Source: Acidimicrobiales bacterium (GTDB taxonomy: Bacteria > Actinomycetota > Acidimicrobiia > Acidimicrobiales > Iamiaceae). Taken from it: DNA of 64,000 bases. Position numbers and translations under genes: made by a program. The DNA lies in assembly GCA_035547835.1 (NCBI GenBank), contig DASZTW010000018.1:23619-87618 (forward strand). The letters are read 5' to 3'. Below, one piece after another: positions 9,442 through 20,674 of the stretch (its first letter is position 1; each line of letters starts with the position of its first letter). The notes under the pieces are model-generated. The model saw only the letters and a program-made list of their open reading frames with translations. It was not told where the DNA came from and did no database searches.

Positions 9442-10050
9442 TCAAGCCTCCGGGTCGGTGAGTCGGGTGATGGTTGCATCGATGTAGCGCTCCACGGCTT
9501 CGGCCATCGACACGGCCTCACCGAGCAGGAACCACTGCAGGCGTATGCCGTCGAGCAGCGCCACGAACTGCGACGCCTCGAGTTGCGGGTCGGTCCCGGC
9601 GCGCAGGTCACCGTCGGCGACCGCACGCCGGAACGCCTCGGTGATGCCGCTGAGCAGGGCGCCGTAGCGCTTGGTGAAGTAGCGGTTCACCACCGAGTCG
9701 TCGTTCAGGTGCTCGGCCGACAGCACCACCATCAGCGCCTGGTACTCGCGGTTGGCCTCCATCCACGCACCCCAGGCGCCGAGCGCCCGGATCGAGCCGA
9801 GCCCACCCGCGGACAGGCCGGCCTGCATGGCGTCCCAGTGGGCGTGGGAGAGGCGTTCGACCACCGCCACGAGCAGGTCGTCTTTGGTACGGAAGTGGTA
9901 CAGCACCCCGGCGTCGGTGACGCCCACGTGCTGGGCGACGGCCGCCACGCTCGTGCCCCGGAAGCCCCGCTGGCCGAACAAGTCGATCGCCGCGTCGACG
10001 ATCTGCTCGCGCCGCACCGAGGCGCGCGACGCGGGTTGTCGGTCAGCCAT
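9442..10050 (-). CDS. TetR/AcrR family transcriptional regulator
   Basis: A 202-residue repressor-type protein. The N-terminal helix-turn-helix region reads RREQIVDAAIDLFGQRGFRGTSVAAVAQHVGVTDAGVLYHFRTKDDLL, the classic TetR_N pattern ending in Y-H-F-x-x-K-D-x-L. The C-terminal 130 residues form the helical ligand-binding domain, with acidic ends that suggest a hydrophobic ligand pocket; the ligand is not identifiable. Downstream on the same strand are a near-perfect 20-bp palindrome and the secreted esterase, so it probably controls the esterase. Autoregulation from that site is not evident, since the palindrome is after its own stop. Confidence 0.9.
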   Translation of the reverse strand: MADRQPASRASVRREQIVDAAIDLFGQRGFRGTSVAAVAQHVGVTDAGVLYHFRTKDDLLVAVVERLSHAHWDAMQAGLSAGGLGSIRALGAWGAWMEANREYQALMVVLSAEHLNDDSVVNRYFTKRYGALLSGITEAFRRAVADGDLRAGTDPQLEASQFVALLDGIRLQWFLLGEAVSMAEAVERYIDATITRLTDPEA

Positions 10051-10173
10051 CGCTCAAGTATGCGCCGCGGCGGTCAGCCCTCACCGCCGGCCCCGGTCGT
10101 AGCGGGTGGCGATGTGGTGGTGAGGGCGACGAGATCCCCGCCCGGTCCGGGGTTCTGTCGGGGCGCCGGGTGG

Positions 10174-12333
<2,160 letters not shown>

Positions 12334-12411
12334 CGTACGGGTGGGCCGGCCGAGCCTCCCAACGCAGCCAGAGGACCCAAGGGGTCGCGGGCCACCGGTA
12401 GCCTTGCGGTC

Positions 12412-13773
12412 ATGGCGCCGCGGTTCGTGATCATCGGAGGAGGCCCAGCGGGCACCCAGGCCGCGACCCACGCGGCCCGGCTGGGGGCCGACGTCACGAT
12501 CGTCGAGCGCGACGTCATCGGCGGTGCGGCCAACTTGTGGGACTGCATCCCGTCCAAGGCGATGATCGCCACCGGCGGCGCGATCGCGTTCTTCAAGCGG
12601 GCGCACGGCATGGGTCTCAGCGAGGTCAAGACCGGCATCGACATCGACGCGCTGCGTGAGCGGATCAAGGACATCGAGTACCGGCTCGAGCGCAACGCGC
12701 TCGACCTGTTGGAGAGCCAAGGTGTCAAGATCATCCAGGGCACCGGCACGCTGACCGGCCCGAACACCGTGCGGGTGACCACCGAGGTCGGCGCCGAAGA
12801 GCTGTACGCCGACTTCGTGCTGCTGTCGACGGGCAGCCGGCCGCGCATCCCCGACTGGGTCGAGCCCGACGGCCGCCGCGTGCTGATCACCCGCGACGCC
12901 TACCCGCCCCCCGAGATCCCCGACCACCTCGTGGTGATCGGCTCCGGCGTGACGGGTGTCGAGTTCGTCCACATGTTCCGCTCGTTGGGCGCCGAGGTCA
13001 CGTTGATCGTCAGCCGCCAACAAGTGCTGCCCAACAAGGACCCCGAGGTCGCCGCTGCGCTGGAGGCCGACTTCTTGTCACGTGGCGTCAAGCTGCTCAA
13101 AGGCGCCCGGGCCGAAGCCATCGAGGTGACCGACGACGGTGTGGTCGTGGTGTGCGACGACGGCCGCCGCGCCGCTGGCTCGCATGCGTTGCTCGCCATC
13201 GGTTCGATCCCCAACGGCGCCTCGCTCGGGCTCGAAGCCGCGGGCGTCGAGGTCGACGACAACGGCTATGTGGTGGTCGATCACAACTGCCGGTCGAGCG
13301 TCCCGCACATCTACGCAGCGGGCGACCTGTCCGGCAAGCTGCCGCTGTCGTCGGTGGCATCGATGCAGGGCCGCAAGATCGCCGAGCACGCGATGGGCCT
13401 GCACTCGCGACCGCACCGGCACCTCGACTACGAGAAGGCGGCGTCGGCCATCTTCACCGAACCGGAGATCGCCGACGTCGGCCTCGGCGAAGCCGAGGCG
13501 TTCGCGTCGGGTCGCAAGATCCGCGTCACCAAGGTGCCGTGGTCCGCATCGGCCAAGGCGCTGATCAACGACGACTCGCGTGGCTTCATCAAGATCGTCT
13601 CGGACCCGGCCACTGGTGTCGTGCTCGGCGGGTCGATCGTCGGGCGCCACGCAGCTGAACTGATCTCGGTGGTGGCGCTCGCCGTCACCGCGGGCTTGCG
13701 GGTGGCCGACATCGTCGACTCGCTGTTCGTCCACCCTGCCTTGGCCGAAGCGCTGGCCGAGGCCGCTGAGTGA
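12412..13773 (+). CDS. lpdA: LpdA-type NAD(P)H:quinone reductase (class I disulfide-reductase-like flavoprotein)
   Basis: A 453-residue FAD/NAD(P) flavoprotein. [12 protein letters not shown] near the N-terminus is the FAD dinucleotide fold, [26 protein letters not shown] the NAD(P) fold, and [16 protein letters not shown] the second FAD-contact motif. The C-terminal dimerisation domain ends with HPALAEAL. True lipoamide dehydrogenases have two redox cysteines (C-x4-C). Here the motif is A40-NLWD-C45, so the first cysteine is missing. The same loss is described for mycobacterial LpdA (Rv3303c), a quinone reductase rather than a lipoamide dehydrogenase. Its stop overlaps the start of the RDD gene (GTGA). 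Confidence 0.85.
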   Translation: MAPRFVIIGGGPAGTQAATHAARLGADVTIVERDVIGGAANLWDCIPSKAMIATGGAIAFFKRAHGMGLSEVKTGIDIDALRERIKDIEYRLERNALDLLESQGVKIIQGTGTLTGPNTVRVTTEVGAEELYADFVLLSTGSRPRIPDWVEPDGRRVLITRDAYPPPEIPDHLVVIGSGVTGVEFVHMFRSLGAEVTLIVSRQQVLPNKDPEVAAALEADFLSRGVKLLKGARAEAIEVTDDGVVVVCDDGRRAAGSHALLAIGSIPNGASLGLEAAGVEVDDNGYVVVDHNCRSSVPHIYAAGDLSGKLPLSSVASMQGRKIAEHAMGLHSRPHRHLDYEKAASAIFTEPEIADVGLGEAEAFASGRKIRVTKVPWSASAKALINDDSRGFIKIVSDPATGVVLGGSIVGRHAAELISVVALAVTAGLRVADIVDSLFVHPALAEALAEAAE

Positions 13774-14390
13774 GCGACGAGCCCGCCGGCCAAGAGCCGG
13801 GGGGACGGGATCGCGAGCCGCCGCAGAGTCCCGTCGGCGCGCCACCGCCACCTCCTCCCGTCCCAGGTCAGGTGTGGGGTGTCGGACCGGCGCCGGTCGG
13901 GCCCGACGGCCTGCCGCTGTGGGGTGAGGGTGCGCTCGCGTCGATCGGCAAGCGCGCAGCGGGACGCATCATCGACAACGTCTTGTTCGGCGTGCCGTTC
14001 TTGTTCCTCGCGATCGCGCAGGGTTGGATCACGGTCGGCGACAAGGTCGACTTGACCCACTTGCCGCAGTGGGCTCCGGTCCTGCCGGTGGTGGCCGAAG
14101 CGGTCTACGAGTGCTGCTGCTACGTGCGATGGGGTCGCACGATCGGCAAGTGGGTCGCCGGCACGAAAGTCGAGCTCGGCGATGGCAGCCTGCCGGGCTG
14201 GCACCAGGCCGCGCTCCGGGCGTTGGTGCCGATGGTGGCGTCGGTGGTGCCGTTCCTGCCGGGTCTGCTCACGCTGATCGTGTTCCTGCTCGCGCTCACC
14301 AACCCGTTGCGCCAAGGTCTCCATGACCGAGCTGCGGGAACGATTGTGGTGAGCTCCGCCCGGAATGGGAACCTTTCCGGGCGACGGTGA
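13770..14390 (+). CDS. RDD-family membrane protein
   Basis: A 206-residue protein with a Pro-rich cytoplasmic N-terminus (PPPPPPVPGQ) and then an RDD domain. The sequence GKRAAGRIIDN carries the Arg and Asp of the family name in helix 1. WGRTIGKWVAGTKV is the conserved loop after helix 2, and GLHDRAAGTIVV the closing motif with the last Asp. Two to three membrane helices are visible. RDD proteins are linked in some bacteria to ion exchange or transport, but the role here is unknown. The GTG start overlaps the lpdA-like stop by 4 bp, so the two are co-transcribed. Confidence 0.85.
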   Translation: MSDEPAGQEPGGRDREPPQSPVGAPPPPPPVPGQVWGVGPAPVGPDGLPLWGEGALASIGKRAAGRIIDNVLFGVPFLFLAIAQGWITVGDKVDLTHLPQWAPVLPVVAEAVYECCCYVRWGRTIGKWVAGTKVELGDGSLPGWHQAALRALVPMVASVVPFLPGLLTLIVFLLALTNPLRQGLHDRAAGTIVVSSARNGNLSGRR

Positions 14391-14447
14391 CGGCTCCGCC
14401 ATCGGCGGCCCATGGCCTCCGGGGTGACAAGGCCACCGTCCGGCCTC

Positions 14448-14471
14448 CGTCTGGGGGCGCTGCCCCAGACG
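14448..14471. terminator. Bidirectional terminator-like hairpin between convergent genes
   Basis: A perfect 9-bp stem, CGTCTGGGG and CCCCAGACG, with a 6-base loop. It sits between the stop of the RDD gene (+) and the stop of the biotin carboxylase (-). A second, shorter stem (CCGAGC/GCTCGG) follows at 14474-14497. There is no T-tract, which is common for terminator hairpins in high-GC actinobacteria. Confidence 0.5.
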
Positions 14472-14539
14472 AACCGAGCGGCTGCGCCGGGGCTCGGCGT
14501 CGATCCGCGACGTCGGCTGTTTCCTGCCTGAGCGCGCGG

Positions 14540-16309
14540 CTACTCGATGTGGGCGACGACGTCGCCCGCACCGACCGCTTGGCCGGATTCGACCTTGACC
14601 TCGGTGACGGTGCCCGCCTTCTCGGCCGTGATGTTGTTCTCCATCTTCATGGCCTCCAGCACGCAGATCGGCGCGCCGATCTCGACGGTGTCGCCGGGCT
14701 TCACGAGCACTTTCACGATCGTGCCCTGCATCGGCACCGTGACGGTGCCGGCACCGGCCGCCGCACCTGCGCCACCGCTCGCCGCGCTGCGACGCGGTCG
14801 GGGCGCCGCGGTGGCACCAGCCCCGCCGGCGACCACCGCGACCGGCTGGTCGGGCACCCACATCGACACCGCGTAGCGCTTGCCGTTGACCTCGACGGCA
14901 ACGTCTTTGCGGACCTTCGGCGTGTCGTCATCGGCCGTGCTCACTGTCGGAGTGGCGTCGACCCCGGTGAGGTCGAGGACATCTTCGACCCACTTGGTGG
15001 AGTGCTTCGCGGCGGCGAAGTCGGGGTGTTCGAGGATGGCCAGATCGGCGGGGATCGTCGTGGCGACGCCGTCGATGCGGAACTCGTGCAGCGCCCGGCG
15101 CATCCGCGCGATCGCGGTGTCGCGGTCGAGTCCCCACACGATCAGCTTGCCGATGAGGTTGTCGTAGTACTGGCTGACCTCGTCGCCCGATTCGTAGCCG
15201 CCGTCCCAACGGACACCGAAGCCCTGCGGCGGGACCAGCTCGGTGATCGGGCCGGGCGACGGGAGGAACTTCCCGCCGGCTGGGTTCTCGGCGTTGATGC
15301 GGACCTCGATGGCGTGGCCGCGGCGCAGCACGTCGTCTTGGCCGAAGCTGAGGGGCTCACCGGCCGCCACGCGCAGCTGCTCGCGCACCAGGTCGATCTG
15401 GGTGACGAGCTCGGTGACCGGGTGCTCGACCTGGAGACGGGTGTTCATCTCGAGGAAGTAGAACGCGCCGTCCTGGAACAGGAACTCGACGGTGCCGGCG
15501 TTGGTGTAGCCGCACGCCTTGGCCACCTTCACCGCGGCGGCACCCATGGCCTGGCGGACCTCTTCGGGGAACGCGGGGGCGGGCGATTCCTCCACCAGCT
15601 TCTGGTGGCGGCGCTGGGCGGAGCAGTCGCGCTCGCCGACCCACACACAGTTCCCGTGGTGGTCGCCGATGATCTGCATCTCGACGTGGCGCGGCCAGGT
15701 GAGGTAGCGCTCCACGTAGCACTCGTCGCGCCCGAAGCCCTTCAGCGCCTCGGATTGAGCCGACTCGAGCGCGCCGGCGGCCTCGTCGGCGGAGTTGACG
15801 ACCCGCATGCCGCGGCCACCACCGCCGAACGCGGCCTTGATCGCAACCGGCCAACCGTGCGTCTCGCCGAACGTCACCACCTCGTCGGCCGACGTGAGGA
15901 ACTCGGTGATGCCCGGGACGCCCTCGACGCCGGCGGCTTCGGCGGCCTTGCGGCTCGAGACCTTGTCGCCCATCACCTCGATGGCTTCGGGGGGCGGGCC
16001 GATGAACACCACGCCCCGCTCGGTGATGGCGCGCGCGAAGTCGGTGTTCTCGGAGAAGAAGCCGTAGCCCGGGTGTACGGCCTCGGCCCCCGAGCGCTCG
16101 ATGGCGTCGAGGATGGCGTCCGTGTTCAGGTAGCTCTCCGCGGCCGTGGTGCCACCGAGCGCGTACGCCTCGTCGGCCAGGCGCGCATGGAGCGCGTCGC
16201 GGTCGAGCTCGGAATAGACCGCCACGGTGGCGATCCCCATCTCCTGGCAGGCGCGGATGACCCGGACAGCGATCTCGCCTCGATTGGCGATCAAGACCTT
16301 GGAAAACAC
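14540..16309 (-). CDS. accA3: Acyl-CoA carboxylase alpha chain (biotin carboxylase + biotin carboxyl carrier)
   Basis: A 589-residue two-domain protein. The biotin carboxylase part starts with FSKVLIANRGEIAVRV, contains HPGYGFFSEN, the ATP-grasp glycine loop AAFGGGGRGMRVV, and EMNTRLQVEHPVTE with catalytic Glu/Arg residues. After an Ala/Gly-rich linker, the carrier domain carries the biotinylation motif EAMKMEN with Lys at about residue 555. This is the actinobacterial AccA-type alpha chain, which carboxylates biotin and works with AccD subunits on acetyl- or propionyl-CoA; no AccD is in the window. Its ATG is only 5 bp from that of birA on the opposite strand, so the enzyme that biotinylates it is coupled by position. 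Substrate choice (acetyl or propionyl) cannot be read from this subunit. Confidence 0.92.
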   Translation of the reverse strand: MFSKVLIANRGEIAVRVIRACQEMGIATVAVYSELDRDALHARLADEAYALGGTTAAESYLNTDAILDAIERSGAEAVHPGYGFFSENTDFARAITERGVVFIGPPPEAIEVMGDKVSSRKAAEAAGVEGVPGITEFLTSADEVVTFGETHGWPVAIKAAFGGGGRGMRVVNSADEAAGALESAQSEALKGFGRDECYVERYLTWPRHVEMQIIGDHHGNCVWVGERDCSAQRRHQKLVEESPAPAFPEEVRQAMGAAAVKVAKACGYTNAGTVEFLFQDGAFYFLEMNTRLQVEHPVTELVTQIDLVREQLRVAAGEPLSFGQDDVLRRGHAIEVRINAENPAGGKFLPSPGPITELVPPQGFGVRWDGGYESGDEVSQYYDNLIGKLIVWGLDRDTAIARMRRALHEFRIDGVATTIPADLAILEHPDFAAAKHSTKWVEDVLDLTGVDATPTVSTADDDTPKVRKDVAVEVNGKRYAVSMWVPDQPVAVVAGGAGATAAPRPRRSAASGGAGAAAGAGTVTVPMQGTIVKVLVKPGDTVEIGAPICVLEAMKMENNITAEKAGTVTEVKVESGQAVGAGDVVAHIE

Positions 16310-16314
16310 GTCAT

Positions 16315-17247
16315 ATGGTTACCGGTATGTCGGGGGGTGACGCCAATGCACCCGGCGGGCCCGGTCGATCGTCGGGTGAGCGGCCGGAAGCTTCCGCCCT
16401 CCGTGCCGCCGGTGCGCTGCGGGGCACCAAGTTCGGCGACGTGAGGTGGGTTGCGTCAACCGGCTCGACCAATGCCGACGTGCTGGCGCTCGCGCGCCAG
16501 GGCGAACCCGAAGGCATCGTGGTCGTGGCCGACCATCAGCGCGCCGGTAGGGGCCGGCGCGGGCGCACGTGGACCGCGCCGCCGGGCGGGTCGCTGTTGT
16601 GCTCGGTGTTGTTGCGGCCGCCGGCAGCGGTCGCCGGCCTGGTGACCATGGCCGTCGGGGTCGCCGCGGTGGAGGCGCTCGACGCGTGGGGGGTTCCCGG
16701 CGTGCAGCTGAAGTGGCCCAATGACCTGGTCGTGGTCGGCGGCGGCTCCTCGCACGAACGCAAGCTCGCGGGGATCCTCGCCGAGGCGGACTGGCCTGCG
16801 GGGTCGGGGGTGGCGGATGGTTGGCGCACGCCCTCGGCGAGCGAACGGGTGGCCCTGGTGGTCGGGATGGGGCTCAACGTGAACTGGCCCGATCCGTCCG
16901 GCGGTGGCGAGCCGCCCGAGCTCGCCGAGTTGGCCGAGACCGCCGTTGCGGTCAACCAGCTGACCGGCGAGGAGGTGGTCGACCGCGTGGGGCTGCTCGT
17001 GGCCGTGCTGCACCGGCTCGACGTCCGCTACCGCGAGCTGGTGACCGCCGGGTCCGAGCGGCTGCTGGCGGCGTGGCGCGCGCACGCTGCCACGCTCGGC
17101 CGGACGGTGCGCATCGAGCTCGGCGCCGACGACGTGGTCGGCACGGCGATCGACGTCACGGGCGAGGGCCACCTCGTGGTCGAGACGGTCGAGGGCGATC
17201 GACGGACCATCGCCGTCGGCGATGTCGTCCACCTCCGCCCCGCGTGA
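16315..17247 (+). CDS. birA: Biotin--[acetyl-CoA-carboxylase] ligase BirA
   Basis: A 310-residue monofunctional biotin protein ligase. The N-terminal region lacks a DNA-binding helix-turn-helix. Catalytic motifs are VASTGSTNADVL, DHQRAGRGRRGRTW (the biotinyl-AMP binding loop), LKWPNDLVV and KLAGILAE, with the small C-terminal beta-barrel domain at the end. It attaches biotin to the carrier lysine of acyl-CoA carboxylases, here almost certainly the divergent alpha chain starting 5 bp away. ATG 16315 is the annotated start; ATG 16327 is an alternative. Because it lacks the regulatory N-terminal domain, it is unlikely to be a transcriptional repressor of its neighbour. Confidence 0.93.
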   Translation: MVTGMSGGDANAPGGPGRSSGERPEASALRAAGALRGTKFGDVRWVASTGSTNADVLALARQGEPEGIVVVADHQRAGRGRRGRTWTAPPGGSLLCSVLLRPPAAVAGLVTMAVGVAAVEALDAWGVPGVQLKWPNDLVVVGGGSSHERKLAGILAEADWPAGSGVADGWRTPSASERVALVVGMGLNVNWPDPSGGGEPPELAELAETAVAVNQLTGEEVVDRVGLLVAVLHRLDVRYRELVTAGSERLLAAWRAHAATLGRTVRIELGADDVVGTAIDVTGEGHLVVETVEGDRRTIAVGDVVHLRPA

Positions 17248-17300
17248 GCGAACTTCGGAGCGTCTCGGGGGCCATGACGCCCTCCACTGTCGGAGACGGG

Positions 17301-18212
17301 TCAGGGATCGAGGTCGTTCGCCTGCAGAGCAGCGAACGCGTCGCGGGCCGCTGCGGTGAGGGGTCCCGGCGCGGCGCGGAGCGCAGCGCCGTCGACGGTG
17401 GCGATGGGTTGCACGTCGCGGGTCGACGAGGTGAGGAACGCCTCGTCGGCGTTGCGGAGGTCGTCGAGCGTGAGATCGTCACGCTCGGTGCCGTGCCCGG
17501 ACTCGAGCACCAGCGCGCGCGTGATGCCGGCGAGGCAACCCGTGGACAGCGACGGCGTGTACAGCGAGCCGTCGACGGCGACGAACACGTTCGAGCCGGT
17601 GCCTTCGCACAGTGCGCCGGCCGTGTTGGCGAAGATCGCCTCGGTGCCGCCGGCGGCCTTGGCGGCGGCGAGGGCACGGACGTTCTCCGCGTAGCTGGTG
17701 GTCTTGGCGCCGGCCACGGCGGAGTGCTCGTTGCGCCGCCACGGCACGATCGCCACGCCGGTGGTCCGGTCCCACCGCGACCCGGGTCCGCCGAACACGG
17801 CGACCGTGGGCCGGTTGCGGCCCCGGCCGGATCCCATCGGCCCGTCCCCGGACGTGACCGTGATGCGGAGCGACCCGACCGGCGCCTCGCGGGAGCCGGA
17901 CTCGCACACTTTGCGGGCTGCCGCCGCGAGGTCGGCGTCGGGCTCGTCGAGCGCCAAGCCGAGCAGTTCGAGCGACCGGCGCAGGCGCGCCAAGTGGCGC
18001 GTGAGGGCGAACGGGACCCCGTCGACGACCTTCAGGGTCTCGAACACGCCGTCACCGACGGTCAGACCGTGGTCGGTGATGGCGACGGTGGCCGCTTCGG
18101 GGGCGACCAGCTCGCCGTCGAGCCAGACCTGTCCGGCGAGGACCGGTTGGGGGTGGTCGGCGTCGCCGCCACGGCCAGCAGCCGATGGGCTTTCAGCTCG
18201 GTCTCGTTCCAT
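17301..18212 (-). CDS. pabC: Aminodeoxychorismate lyase-like PLP class IV aminotransferase
   Basis: About 303 residues of the fold-type IV PLP enzymes. The conserved core starts at VWLDGELV, continues with ITDHGLTVGDGVFETLKV, and has GAKTTSYAENV carrying the PLP-lysine (SxK-type region) and EAIFANTAGALCEGTGSNVFV. This pattern fits PabC, which converts 4-amino-4-deoxychorismate to p-aminobenzoate and pyruvate for folate synthesis; D-amino-acid or branched-chain aminotransferases are close alternatives. Lying directly after pabB supports PabC. The first in-frame ATG (18212) is inside pabB and gives a 151-bp overlap, and the conserved domain starts only some 25 residues later, so the true start or a PabBC fusion by frameshift is open. 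Confidence 0.8.
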   Translation of the reverse strand: MERDRAESPSAAGRGGDADHPQPVLAGQVWLDGELVAPEAATVAITDHGLTVGDGVFETLKVVDGVPFALTRHLARLRRSLELLGLALDEPDADLAAAARKVCESGSREAPVGSLRITVTSGDGPMGSGRGRNRPTVAVFGGPGSRWDRTTGVAIVPWRRNEHSAVAGAKTTSYAENVRALAAAKAAGGTEAIFANTAGALCEGTGSNVFVAVDGSLYTPSLSTGCLAGITRALVLESGHGTERDDLTLDDLRNADEAFLTSSTRDVQPIATVDGAALRAAPGPLTAAARDAFAALQANDLDP

Positions 18213-19264
18213 TCGTCCTCCGGAGTCGAGTCGTACGTGATGGCGCCGCCGGTGCCCAGGTGCAGCATGCCGCCCTCGGCCCAGAACGTGCGGATGGCCA
18301 CGTTGAGGTCTGCCTGCCGGCGGTCGGCGTCGACCCAGCCGACGGTGCCGCAATACGTGCCTCTCGGCAGCGGCTCGAGCGTGTCGATGCGGTCGATCGC
18401 CGCCAACTTGGGGGCGCCGGTCACCGACCCCGGCGCGAACGTGGCGGCGAGCACCTGGGGCCACGTCATGGCCCCGCGCAGCTTGCCTTCGACGGTGCTC
18501 ACGAGGTGTACGAGACCCGGGTGCGACTCCACCGCCAGCAGCGACGGGACGCGCACCGAGCCGTACTCGCACACCCGGCCCAGGTCGTTGCGGACCAGGT
18601 CGACGATCATCACGTTCTCGGCGCGGTCCTTCGCAGTGAGCCCGGACGGGTCGACGGCCGTGCCCTTGATCGGCGATGACCAGATCCGGTCGCCGTCGCG
18701 GGTGAGGAACCGCTCGGGCGACGCCGACGCCACCGCCACGCCGTGTTCGGGGAGCACGACCGTCGCGGCGTGAGGCGCGGGGTGCCGGTCGGCGAGCTCG
18801 CGTCCGAGCGACGCGACCGCGCTCGCCCATGGATGCTCGAGCGGCGCGGACAGCCGACGGGTGAGGTTGACCTGGTAGACGTCGCCGGCCGCGATGGCGT
18901 CGCGGATCGCCCGAACCCCGTCACCGAATGACTGGCGGTCGAGGCTCGAGGTCCACGAGTGGGGGTCGATCCCCCGCCAGGGGTCGGGAGCGAGCCTGGC
19001 CCACGTTGCCGACCACGTGGCCGGGGTGAGCGGCGTCCAGGTCTCGAAGCGTGCGCACACGGCGCGGCCCTCGAAATCGATGACCACGACCCATCGCCCG
19101 TGGTGGTCCAGCGCGGCGAGATCGTCGGTCACGTCCACCAGGCCCGTCGCGACGAGCGGCGCCGTGGGCGCCGCCGCGCGGTCGGTGTGGTCGCCGGTGG
19201 GCCGCTGGCCGCCAGCCGGTCGGGCGCCGAAGATCGCGAACGCCGGGCAGGGGGATCCAGCCAT
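18062..19264 (-). CDS. pabB: Aminodeoxychorismate synthase component I
   Basis: A 400-residue chorismate-binding enzyme. Family motifs are GDVYQVNLTRRL, SSPIKGT (catalytic Lys loop), LVRNDLGRVC, APGSVTGAPKLAAI and YCGTVGW. It aminates chorismate with ammonia from a PabA amidotransferase, which is not in the window. The TrpE family is related, but the length and the next gene (pabC) favour PabB. The conserved domain ends near ETELKAHRLLAV; the remaining 40 or so residues are low-similarity and correspond to the region overlapping pabC, so the 3' end may be frameshifted in the sequence. Confidence 0.85.
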   Translation of the reverse strand: MAGSPCPAFAIFGARPAGGQRPTGDHTDRAAAPTAPLVATGLVDVTDDLAALDHHGRWVVVIDFEGRAVCARFETWTPLTPATWSATWARLAPDPWRGIDPHSWTSSLDRQSFGDGVRAIRDAIAAGDVYQVNLTRRLSAPLEHPWASAVASLGRELADRHPAPHAATVVLPEHGVAVASASPERFLTRDGDRIWSSPIKGTAVDPSGLTAKDRAENVMIVDLVRNDLGRVCEYGSVRVPSLLAVESHPGLVHLVSTVEGKLRGAMTWPQVLAATFAPGSVTGAPKLAAIDRIDTLEPLPRGTYCGTVGWVDADRRQADLNVAIRTFWAEGGMLHLGTGGAITYDSTPEDEWNETELKAHRLLAVAATPTTPNRSSPDRSGSTASWSPPKRPPSPSPTTV

Positions 19265-19356
19265 CCGCGCAGCGTAGGCGTCGATCTCGTCAGGGTGGCC
19301 GGGTGCGGGTGGCGTGGCGGACGCCCCCCGGTGTGCGCCCGCGTACGATCGGCGCG

Positions 19357-20526
19357 ATGTCGTTGGAGTTCACCGAGGAGCAGGACGCGCTCCGCAACGT
19401 CGTGCGCGACTTCGCCGCAGCCGAGATGGCACCGCACGCCGAGCAGTGGGACCGCGACCATTTCTTCCCCGTCGACACGGTCCGTGCGATGGGCGAGCTG
19501 GGCTTGTTCGGGTTGCCGTTCCCCGAGGAGTACGGAGGCGGTGGCGCGGACCTCACCACGTTGTGCATCGCCATCGAGGAGCTCGGCCGGGTCGACCAGT
19601 CGATGGCCATCACGCTGGAGGCCGGCGTCGGGCTCGGCGCCAACCCGATCTTCCGGTTCGGGAGCGAAGCGCAACGCCAGGAGTGGTTGCCCGATCTGTG
19701 CGCGGGGCGTGCGATCGGCGGCTTCGGCCTCACCGAACCGGAGGCGGGCAGCGATGCCGGGGGCACGCGCACCCGAGCCGTGTTCGACGCCGCGGCGGGG
19801 GAGTGGGTCGTCAACGGCGAGAAGGCGTTCATCACCAACTCGGGCACGGCGATGACGTCGCTGGTCACCGTCACCGCTCGGACGGACCCGCCGGACAACC
19901 CGTCATCGAAACCGGAGATCTCGGCGATCATCGTCCCGGCCGGCGCAGCGGGGTTCACGGTCGCTCCGCCGTACCGGAAGATGGGCTGGCACGCGTCGGA
20001 CACCCACGGCCTGCATTTCGATGACTGCCGGGTGCCAGAGGCGAACTTGCTGGGCGATCGGGGTCGCGGGTTCGCCCAGTTCCTCGCCATCCTCGACGAA
20101 GGCCGCGTCGCCATCGCCGCCCTCGCGGTCGGCGTGATCCAGTGCTGTCTCGACGAGTCGGTGGCGTACGCCAAGCAACGCAACGCGTTCGGTCAGCCGA
20201 TCGGCCGCAACCAAGCGGTGGCGTTCAAGTGCGCCGACCTCCAAGTCATGGTCGATGCGGCCCGCCACCTCACGTACCACGCGGCCCGGCTGCGCGATCA
20301 GGGCAAGCCGTACAAGCGCGAGGCGGCGGTCGCCAAGCTGTACGCGACCGAAGCTGCCGTCACCGCCACCCGCGAAGCCACCCAAGTGTTCGGCGGCTAC
20401 GGGTTCATGGACGAGACGCTGGTCGCCCGCCAGTACCGCGACGCCAAGATCCTCGAGATCGGCGAGGGCACGAGCGAAGTCCAGCGCTTGGTGATCAGCC
20501 GCGATCTCGGCCTCCCCGTCGCCTGA
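19357..20526 (+). CDS. Acyl-CoA dehydrogenase
   Basis: A 389-residue FAD enzyme of the ACAD family. It starts SLEFTEEQDALRN, has the substrate/FAD loop GGFGLTEPEAGSDAGG and NGEKAFITNS, the C-terminal helical domain, and EIGEGTSEVQRLVI, whose Glu is in the place of the catalytic base. Family members catalyse alpha,beta-dehydrogenation of acyl-CoA in beta-oxidation or branched-chain catabolism; the chain length cannot be inferred. ATG 19357 fits the family N-terminus, and the arginine-rich codons before it look non-coding. The genes on either side (pabB, LCP) are unrelated. Confidence 0.92.
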   Translation: MSLEFTEEQDALRNVVRDFAAAEMAPHAEQWDRDHFFPVDTVRAMGELGLFGLPFPEEYGGGGADLTTLCIAIEELGRVDQSMAITLEAGVGLGANPIFRFGSEAQRQEWLPDLCAGRAIGGFGLTEPEAGSDAGGTRTRAVFDAAAGEWVVNGEKAFITNSGTAMTSLVTVTARTDPPDNPSSKPEISAIIVPAGAAGFTVAPPYRKMGWHASDTHGLHFDDCRVPEANLLGDRGRGFAQFLAILDEGRVAIAALAVGVIQCCLDESVAYAKQRNAFGQPIGRNQAVAFKCADLQVMVDAARHLTYHAARLRDQGKPYKREAAVAKLYATEAAVTATREATQVFGGYGFMDETLVARQYRDAKILEIGEGTSEVQRLVISRDLGLPVA

Positions 20527-20609
20527 CTCCCGTGTAACCGCAACGGGTATCGCAGCTCCTCGCAGCTCGACGATCGAGAAGATCGGTTGTAGGTGCATGA
20601 ACCCGACCG

Positions 20610-20658
20610 CTGCTGTGAGCACCTGACCACCTGGGAGGTGGTTGCGTGCTCACAGCAG
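20610..20658. repeat. Intergenic palindromic repeat (REP-like), copy 1
   Basis: A two-part inverted repeat: outer arms CTGCTGTGAGCAC/GTGCTCACAGCAG (13 bp, perfect) and inner arms ACCACCT/AGGTGGT around GGG. The unit resembles the two elements at 30448-30511 and 30521-30584 (shared GCTGTGAGC ... CCTGGGAGGTGG ... GTGCTCACAGC). It lies before the LCP gene start, between two operons, and could also fold as a transcription terminator. Confidence 0.7.
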
Positions 20659-20674
20659 GGAGGGTTGGACGGCG

